Origin: Hofstenia miamia
Taxonomy: Eukaryota; Xenacoelomorpha; Acoela
NCBI GenBank assembly: GCA_004352715.1
Contig: SCFE01000109.1
Span: 1,213,679 to 1,277,678 of the forward strand
Length of the DNA: 64,000 nucleotides
Direction: 5' to 3'
Position 1 is the first letter of the stretch. Every line of letters starts with the position of its first letter. Positions 55,890 to 64,000 of the stretch are shown piece after piece. Below the pieces are notes generated by a model. The model did no database searches. It had not been told where the DNA came from and saw only the letters and a program-made list of their open reading frames with translations. The position numbers and the translations under genes are program-made.

Positions 55890-56700
55890 TTGCCCCAAAA
55901 CCGATAAAAGATGCATATGGGTATCACGAGAGGCTGAAGAAGTCCAAATATGAAGAACGAATAATCAACGTTGAGCATTGCTCCTTCACTTCCTTGATCT
56001 TTGCGACGACTGGATGATGCAGCTGCTCATCTCATAAGACCATTAAGCAAATAACATAAGATAAGAGAATCTTTATTCAGATAAATGTTAACAATTAAAT
56101 AACTGATAATTTATCTGGATAGCGTCATTAAATTCATAAAAACACATATATACAATTCACATAAATTACAAAAGAAATCTTGCAGGCTATGGATAAATTA
56201 CTATAGTGCTATTTTAATAACGAGTTATAGTATAGTCATTGTTATAAAATTTGTATCCTAGCCATGATTTTCAAAAAATATATTTTTGCTTAAGGAAGAT
56301 TTTTAAATGTCTTTTTAAAAGATTTCAATTTTTCAATATTTTTAATTTCTTTAGGTAGCAAATTCCAGGTTCAAATGGCGACATTAATGAAGGATTTTCT
56401 TAAAACGTTTTTCTTATACTTAACACATGTAAAAAGCTTTGATCTTGAATTCTGTTTATGAGTAAATCCCGGTATTCTAATCGTATTATTAGGTGGTAGG
56501 TTTCTGATTAGCTTGAAGAGTGTCAGAAGGGTATTCAATATAACCAGTTTTTTTTGAAAAAATAATTGACCTAGAAATTGCTCTGAAAGTAGCAGAGAAG
56601 AGGAAGGAGGCCTACTCAGATGTAATCAGGCATCTCAGAAACGAAATCAGCCTTACGCTTTTGAGAAGCACAAATAATGTATCTGCGTGGTTCGAGATCG
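55890..56700 (+). pseudogene. Retroelement C-terminal fragment split by a LINE insertion
   Basis: Two halves of one protein pattern lie on the plus strand. 55890-56010 gives YHERLKKSKYEERI, then NVEHCSFTSLIFATTG. 56575-56690 gives ALKVAEKRKEAYSDVIRHL, then EISLTLLRST and CLRGSRS. The combination 'EHxSFTPLVFxTxGG ... EKRKEAYSDVIxxIRxxLxxxLLRSxLxxLRG' is a common C-terminal module of invertebrate retroelement proteins. I do not assign the element class. The 0.5 kb between the halves is a minus-strand LINE 3' end. Confidence 0.65.
56056..56560 (-). mobile_element. 5'-truncated LINE copy, same family as 45.7-49.2 kb
   Basis: It starts (plus) ATAAGATAAGAGAATCTTTA and follows the 3' part of the LINE at 45727 onwards: GATAGCGTCATTAA, GTTATAAAATTTGTATCC, and on the minus strand TWNLLPKEIKNIEKLKSF. 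Frameshifts are present. 5' truncation is typical of target-primed LINE insertion. Confidence 0.8.
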
Positions 56701-56849
56701 CTCAAAGAAATCATTCAAATAGAACACTCGATTGCTGCCATGTGCACCGAAACTAGGATTAAATAAGCAATGCTGGCCATTTGACTCTAAAGCTGGACTT
56801 ATGACATATCTTTCATGTTCCATATGTAGAAAACAATGCCCGCACACAA

Positions 56850-57590
56850 TTACAGACGTTTGACAAAGTGCATAGACTGCAGACGAATGAAGCTACTTGT
56901 GAAGAGGATATAGACAAACTACATAATTCAATGCTTAATTGAACTTTAGTATTCTTAACATCAGAAATTTTAGTAAATAGTAACTAATTGGATTTTGTAA
57001 ATATGTCGATGATTTTGAATGATTGTAATTATAATTTTGTATCAATAAAATTTAATGTTGCAGCAATATTTTTTCCATCAATTTTATTCTTCATTAACAG
57101 AGTTTTCTCAACGTTAATTTTCAACTTATTAAAATATTAAAAGCTTTTAATAGATTATATCATCAGCAAGTTCAATTGATTTGTTATTGAATAACAGAGG
57201 ACCCAGTATTAATTCTGGTTACATTCCTTTATTTATGAATAACTTTTGATTTTCTAGTTTGTAAGTTTTTTGCATGTTTACGAAATTTCTTTGGTGAAAC
57301 ATTTAGAAATAAACGATGTTTGATTAAAATTTATGATCATTTTATATTGAAATATTTTTATTAGAATCATCCTCTTAAAATAGACGAAATTTGACATTTG
57401 TTGCAGATACATTGAAAGTCAATCTTTATATACTTAGTACTTGGTAAATCAACAATGTGCACTCTAATTCAACAATTGAGGAATATCGTGAATAATTATT
57501 TAAACAGTTTCTTCATCGAAATATTATTTGAATTTCATATATGACAGTCTGGATCAAACTCGGTTGAGAATTCTTGCATAAAAGCATGAT

Positions 57591-57595
<5 letters not shown>
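56850..57595. other. No gene recognised
   Basis: AT-rich sequence followed by an (AT)n run at 57595-57624. Confidence 0.55.
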
Positions 57596-57628
<33 letters not shown>

Positions 57629-57766
57629 CCTCCAATTCGCGCGGTGTGCACTTTTGAATCTTTTGGATACATTCAGCAATATGTGCAGTTTTTTTAATAT
57701 GAGACATATTTGCAAAGAAATTTTATTGAATAAAAATTATTTTCCATCATTCACTATTAAATATTT

Positions 57767-59522
57767 TTATGGAAAAAGATAATTTTATTTTAGAAGAATA
57801 ATCTAAGTGCAATACAGCATTTTGGGTTAATAGTGAACATTGGGAATTTAATGTCATACTCTTTGGCTGAAAGAATGCTCCAGCGACCTGCCAAATGTTA
57901 GGTAAACGTATTGCAACAGATTTAAAATTGTTACTCCTAATTGATGATGCAGTCATTGCTTATGATAATTTTAAGAACAATCTGCAAACGATTGAAGAAG
58001 TATTTTCTCGATTCAGAGAAGCTAATATTAAGTACAAGCCTAGTAATGGTTACTTCGCGTTTGACTCTGTCCACCATTTAGAATATGAGATAAACTCTGA
58101 CGGTATTTAATTGGATCCACGGAAAGTGGACAAGCTTAGGCGTTGTAAGTGATTGTGAAACTGCATTTGAGAAAATGAAGAATAACATATGCAAGCAGAC
58201 ACTTTTATTGTACCCGAATTTTAATAGGACCTTTATGTTGGAAGTTGACGCGAGCAGAGATATAATAGGAGCTGCTCTTTTGCAGAATTCGCGTCTTATT
58301 GCTTATTTTAGTCATATGCTCAAAACGGCAAAGTGAGCTATTTGGTTACAGATCGCGAACTTCTTGCACTTGTTTTAATAGTTAAGCATTTTTTATTATA
58401 CCTGTGAAGACGCAAGCTTGACGTTATTACCGATCTCCAACCTCTGATCAGATTCCAAAGCTCCAGTAAATTCGCGTCATGGTCGTTATTGTCAAGTTCT
58501 TGAAGAATATGATTTTGACATTCATTATCGCAAAAGGTCCCAAAATGTTCTAGCAAACGCTGTGAGCTGCTTACCTCTCACATTATATCTAGCAGCTCCA
58601 TCTTTTGTAAAACAGCATGCTGTATGCTATACAGTGAATGAAGCTGATGCTGATGAACTAATTCAATAAAAGGTAATTTTGGAGTGAAAAAGGTCATACA
58701 AGCAGTTAAAGATGCAGGAAGTTTTTTTCCATCTATGAGACAATGAGTTTCAATGTTTTTAAATGAGTGTGAGGCATGCTATTGAAACAAATCGTACAGT
58801 ACAAAGTGTAATAATGGTAGATTATTATTATTTTCTGAAGTACAACCGATGGAGCTTGTATCAGTTGATATTTTTGGCTCAATGTCGGCGTCCGGAGTCT
58901 ATCGTTACATTATAGCAATGATAGATCATACTACTCGGTGGTTAGAAGCTTCCACAGTTGCGTAAAGGGTGCGTGAACAATGGACATACAGATTTGGTAC
59001 CCCACGGTGGATTCAGTCTGATCGAGGCAAGCAATTCATCAGCAGAGTGTGGAATAAACTTTTGAAAATATTCAAGATTTGGAAAAAATTGACAACTCCG
59101 TACAGGCCGCAATCAAATAGCATAGTGGAAAGATGTCATCTTACCTTAAATGATCGCTTTAAAAGGTGTTCCAGTAACAGTGGGTGTCACTTAAGAGAGG
59201 CTGTATATAACATCAATAATGTTGTCCTTGAGAAAAATGACACGTCACCTTTTTAAATGCTCGCCTATAATTCCAAAAGATTGGCCAGCCATTGCCGATG
59301 TTTTTGAAAGTTCAAAAGGAAAATGTCCTCGATTTGCATATTTAAAGAATTTTTTCAGAGGAGCTGTTTGGAACCGTACTATCTACATAAACAAAAGGTG
59401 AAAAGATTGATGTCTAATCAGGCAATTCAGCTACAAATGGTCAAATGTGCAATATTACGGACTGTTGTCGGGAGTATGATTGGTTCAGATGGTGCCACAC
59501 CATCTGGGGAGGGCAATGTATA
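57767..59522 (+). pseudogene. Decayed Ty3/Gypsy pol (RT, RNase H, integrase)
   Basis: Plus strand, several frames. RT: HWEFNVILFG, KNAPATCQML, LLIDDAVIAYDNFKNNLQT (the 'YIDD' box is changed to LIDD), FREANIKYKPSNGYFAFDS (57840-58110). RNase H: NFNRTFMLEVDASRD, GAALLQNSRLIAYFSHML, SYLVTDRELLALVLIVKHF (58210-58400). Integrase: LVSVDIFGSMSASG, PRWIQSDRGKQFIS, NSIVERCHLTLNDRFKR, giving the D, D, E positions (58850-59170). It has many stops and frameshifts. No LTRs were found. The integrase frame at 58969-59256 is the best preserved part. Confidence 0.88.
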
Positions 59523-59529
59523 GATGGTA

Positions 59530-62500
59530 ATTATTTGCAATTATTGACACATGTGAGGATGCTTACCATTCAGAATATTATATATACATATAGGTCGTTT
59601 GTAAGCGTGTTTTTTATGAATGAACTCCCTTGATAACTCTTTGTTTGCTATATTATGTAAAAATGTAAAATTGAGATTATTCATCATATACTGCTAACTA
59701 ATCTCCATGTCTGTTTTATACAGAAATTAATGAACAAATCCTAAAATATAGAAATAAATAAATTTAGATATTAATGAAACATTGGGTTGGTAGAAACGAA
59801 ATATTCTGAAAAAAATTATAATAAGTAATTTTCCATGAAATCTCTTCAAATAATGAATAATATCAGGTAATGTTAAAACCCATTTGATATAAAATATAAA
59901 AATGAAAAATTCAATTATTTGGTTTCGATCCATTTGTGGAATGAATTACTATACACATTTAAGAAACTAATTCGCTAGAAATTCTTAACAGTAATATAAC
60001 AAAATTACACACAATCTATGGGTCAGAGCTATTAAGGAAACACTACAGAAGGCTAAAATTGACAATCACTACAATGTTAACAGAAATTGAAACGTTAATT
60101 GAGTGAAATTGTAAATGTGTCCCATCAACTTTTTGTAATTCATCAATATTTATGCTAATTATTACAAAATAAGGTTCCTATTTTTTTAGCCGACTTTAGC
60201 AAGCATTTATACACCCAAGTATACCAAAATTCAATTTTGTCCAAAATATTAGAAAGTTTCATAATACTAAATATGCAGACGATATTGCTGTAATATCACA
60301 ATATAAGTGTTTGTGCTATTCTAAACTAAATATTTTTTATAACATGAGGCCTACTGTATACTGTAAGCACCGCCTGGCAACTTCCAGTGGAATTTTCTAA
60401 AATGAGGCATCAAAGCTCCTCACGTATAGGCCAACATTTGAGGTAAGGTGTTTTTAGAATAAAGAGCAAAGAATTAGTAATTATAAATTTCTCTGAACAT
60501 TTTTGAAGCAATTTTGCTTTAAATGATATTGTCTAAAAGCCATGTCTAAACATGAGGCAATTGTCCATAGAACTTTCCTGCTAATGACTATTGTCACTTT
60601 TTTAGATAGGCTCCACAAAATTCATTCAGAAAGTCTATGTCTTTAAGCTATTTGAACATATAATTTTCTTTGAATTTTTGTCATATAAAATATCAAGTTT
60701 TTTAAAACAACAAAAACAACATATATTTAAATTCTCATGTAAATATACATTTATTAAGTTTACAAACCTATTAAGAAAATAAATAATGCAACTTTTTTCA
60801 TATGGGTACCATTGTCCTAAAAATGTTTCGTTAATCTCTCACCACTAGTTTCATTAACGCCACCAAAATTTGTTATTGGGGTATTCGATCATTTGTTCTA
60901 TCTCAGTTCTTGTTTATTAAAAACCCTAAAGAAAAAAGCAAAATCGAAATTGGAGAAGATATTCAAGTGAAGACTAAACATAATTAGTAACAAATTTAAA
61001 AATAAATAAAGTGCAGATACCTCTTAAAATAATTGGAAGCTCTTCAAAGTAATATATGTTTATCGATATTTTGTAAAAGAAATGCGAATATTTCTAATCA
61101 AACAAATCTAAATACAATTACACTTGGTAAAACAAAGTGTAATAAAAAATTAGTGAAGTACGGATTCTTAAATTATTCAATGTCCCAATGAAACAAATTG
61201 GACTATAGCACAAGAAATAACAAAGCTATATATTTTTTAAGAAGAAGTGGGAAAACATGTATGTAGGAAAAAATATCAATTATCGGAATGGTTATAGAAT
61301 GAGATGTACAACTCAAAAATATTATTTGAAAAATATTTATTAATATATGTGTTGTTTAGAAATGTCACTAATAAACAAAACCATTACTGTGATAACAAAG
61401 CTCATATGAAGAAAGATGCATTATTCAGATTCTCAATAAATTTCTAAACTTAATACATGTAAATTTACATGAGAACTTAAACATATGCTGTTGTTAAAAT
61501 TCGGCGGTATTGAATTAGGGATTATTGATTGCTGACATTTTTTGAATCTTCATTTTGATCTGAATGACATCTTCATTTTCTCAGATAACTAAGTCATAAT
61601 ATTGATAATGAACAAATGCAGACTAACATGAATTGCTGAACAAAGCATGACGGTATTGACCTCATTGATTCATCCATTAATTTATGCATTCTATAAATTT
61701 AATACCTGTCCATAATTATATAAACCTTTCATGAATAGGGCCTAAATTGATTTAATAACCCTTAAGAAGCATGTAATGGAATTCACTGCATTCAAATATT
61801 TAGTTATATCCTAGTTATCCCTATTTATTTAGTTATCCCTAAACCTCATTTGACTATTAAGAAAATTCAAATTGCAAATTTTTGTGCATTTTTTGAAACT
61901 ATATATAAAATTATAATTCTCCTATAAACTTGTCCAATTCATTATATTAGATAATTGGAAAGACGTTCAGAATTTAATTTCTGGTCCAAATAGTCATCTG
62001 AGGACCAATATGTCATGTTTACTAAAATTATAAGAGAATTATTTTATTATTTTTAAAAGAAACATCTAACAAATTTTATAAAATCTCCTTCAATGATATC
62101 GAAAAACCTGCAAGTCTCTACACGATAGTGAGTTCCGCATCTTCCCTTATTGTAGCAGTACTGTACTGTAGTGGGCATTTCAGAAATGTCGCCGCGCCTA
62201 AATTACGCATGTCAGCGAAATTGATGAATTCCTAATAAAAATTTCATGAAATATATTTTTTCCCAATTACAATAATATCTACTATTAGTAGACTATGTTC
62301 CGTATGGGCGTTAGCAATGCATTATTGATGCTAGAAAATAGGATGACATATAGTTTGTATATATTTTGAAGCATTACCTCGTAGCACACTGTACATTGCT
62401 TCGCTTTGCAATTTATACGCACAATGAATATAAAGTTTTTCATAAACATATATTTGAAAACAAAAATATTGTATTTGACAAGTAAAAATTGTGGGCAAAT

Positions 62501-63411
62501 ATAAAACAACAATGTACATGTACATATTAAGCGTTTCTACCTCTTAATATCATCAGCTTGCAGCGAGTAGCACATATACACTGCAGGCAACATACCATGC
62601 AGCAGCTTCCAAAGCGCATTGGTTTGCTCTAAGTAAAATACTCCATTGTATCCTGGTGTTAGGAAGAATTTAAAAATTTTGATTTTGGACAAGTTATTGA
62701 AAATTATTTCATTTATTTGTTCACAAAAATATGAACTCGAAGGATTATTCAATAGGATGGCAAATACTTCCATACTTTCTTATTTATTCTATATTATTAA
62801 CATATTTCGTAATTTTCAAAAACTTTCACAGGAATTATTTCATATGTATTTTTGGATTTCATGACATCAAGTTTAAAGCTATCATTTGAATTAATAGATC
62901 TGGATGGATTCTTCATAATGATTGACCCAATTATCATTTTCATTTCCGGTATAGCAATTGTTACCTATTGAATGTCACTTGCAATAGTAATAGAATACTT
63001 ATCATTCATAGCTTCTGATACATACATTAAGATCCAATATAAATTGCAACTTGAGCAGCATTGTATTTCTGATACAGTTGTTACCTCCAATATTCTCTTT
63101 TTGAAGACTTTTGTTAATTAGCAGGCTGGGGTTGGGAATATTTTAATTGATTTTTGAAAAATTCATTTAAACTCTACAAATGATAAAAACAATCTCTTTA
63201 AATTTAATCACTCATGGAATGTTGTCTGCTGCAAACAAAAAGCGTGTTTGAGAAATCTCTGTTGTTTTGCGCTGGTGGAAATTGATGTACGTAAGCAGAG
63301 AATTTTAGTAATTTAATATGTAAAAATTGACATTTTCTTCTAGTGATACAAAGGGGTGATTGGGGCAAGAAACTACTCCTAATATTAGTACAACACGAAT
63401 AACTTCATTAG
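59530..63411. other. No gene recognised
   Basis: Nearly 4 kb of AT-rich sequence. ORFs at 59727-59933, 62285-62525 and 62537-62773 show no domain character. Confidence 0.55.
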
Positions 63412-63956
63412 TTGAATTCATAGTGAAGTGCTTGTGGGTCTTTATGACGTGGCATAAAAAATGTGATTGAGCTGACCGGGCAATTAGATTGGTCATCTTT
63501 ACCAATATCACTACAGTCGCTAGCCTAAGGTGCCACTACATATTTTATCAACCAACCTGATAAGACAAATACATATTCCTGTTGATGTTGCAATCTTGGC
63601 AATCTTGGATATANGGGGGGGGAGGGGGGAGATTGTCAGAAGGAAGGTTTATGAAATATATCAATAAGACACAGTTATATAATGTAATTGCAACACAATG
63701 AGTATTTACATACAAGGAGCTCCTTGACATATTCATCAATATATTATATCCAAATTGAATTCATAGTGAAGTGCTTGTGGGTCTTTATGACGTGGCATAA
63801 AAAATGTGATTGAGCTGACCGGGCAATTAGATTGGTCATCTTTACCAATATCACTACAGTCGCTAGCCTAAGGTGCCACTACATATTTTATCAACCAACC
63901 TGATAAGACAAATACATATTCCTGTTGATGTTGCAATCTTGGCAATCTTGGATATA
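63412..63956. repeat. 202-bp identical direct repeat, offset 343 bp
   Basis: 63412-63613 and 63755-63956 read the same by eye throughout. The first copy ends at an N (63614) in a G-rich run (GGGGGGGGGAGGGGGG). Either a very recent duplication or a redundant assembly join at the poly-G. Confidence 0.9.
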
Positions 63957-64000
63957 TCTAGCCCGCACTAGGAAAGGAAGTTTAATCAATGAGTTTCTTC

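Noticed and set aside
62285-62864. Overlapping ORFs of 64-78 codons on both strands
   Set aside because: AT-rich low-complexity peptides with no motif and no splice pattern.
1-64000. CRISPR arrays, operons, bacterial promoters or ribosome binding sites
   Set aside because: Spliced genes and eukaryotic transposons show animal DNA. No regular short-repeat/spacer array exists, and the 42-bp and 78-bp repeats are simple tandem duplications.

Overview
This is AT-rich eukaryotic DNA, almost certainly from an invertebrate animal. The evidence is a spliced animal-type Na+/H+ exchanger gene, a GPCR-like exon, many (AT)n microsatellites and a dense, mostly decayed mobile-element load: Penelope, Gypsy, CR1/L2-like LINEs, hAT, piggyBac and Maverick/Polinton. 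I cannot place the species. Six N gaps interrupt the window. Three are exactly 1000 N and are probably placeholders of unknown size.

Layout. 1-2 kb holds a first-exon-like GPCR fragment. 2.1-2.5 kb is a degenerate TTTAGGG-rich minisatellite. 6.0-6.4 kb is the GIY-YIG 3' end of a Penelope-like element. 6.8-7.0 kb is a Polinton terminal-repeat relic sitting in a Gypsy relic (7.0-8.7 kb, minus). 9.2-13.3 kb holds minus-strand exons of an unidentified gene, with a LINE relic at 13.6-14.4 kb. From 17.06 to 42.33 kb the plus strand carries the 3' part of a plasma-membrane Na+/H+ exchanger (SLC9A NHE2/3/5-like) in seven exons. Its introns hold a 115-bp hAT MITE, a piggyBac relic, a ZMYM/DUF4371-type hAT relic and a well-preserved complete hAT element (36,578-38,708) with an 8-bp target duplication.

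Only about 0.3 kb beyond the exchanger stop codon lies a Maverick/Polinton (42,659-53,381). It has roughly 0.5-kb terminal inverted repeats, AG...CT ends and a perfect 6-bp duplication, GATAGG. It still shows an adenain-type protease fragment and a minor-capsid (penton-like) gene with two in-frame TGA stops. A CR1/L2-like LINE has inserted into it, and the end of a second Polinton-type element interrupts that LINE. The ends of both elements carry intact CRE (TGACGTCA) and DR1-like (AGGTCAAAGGTCA) motifs, the most striking unexplained signal here.

55.9-59.5 kb holds further retroelement relics: a LINE copy nested in another element, then a Gypsy pol relic. 59.5-64 kb has no recognisable gene and ends in a 202-bp duplication that looks identical and may be an assembly artefact.

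The exchanger is the only host gene that can be named with confidence. Its N-terminal exons (membrane segments before about TM8) are not visible upstream in the window.
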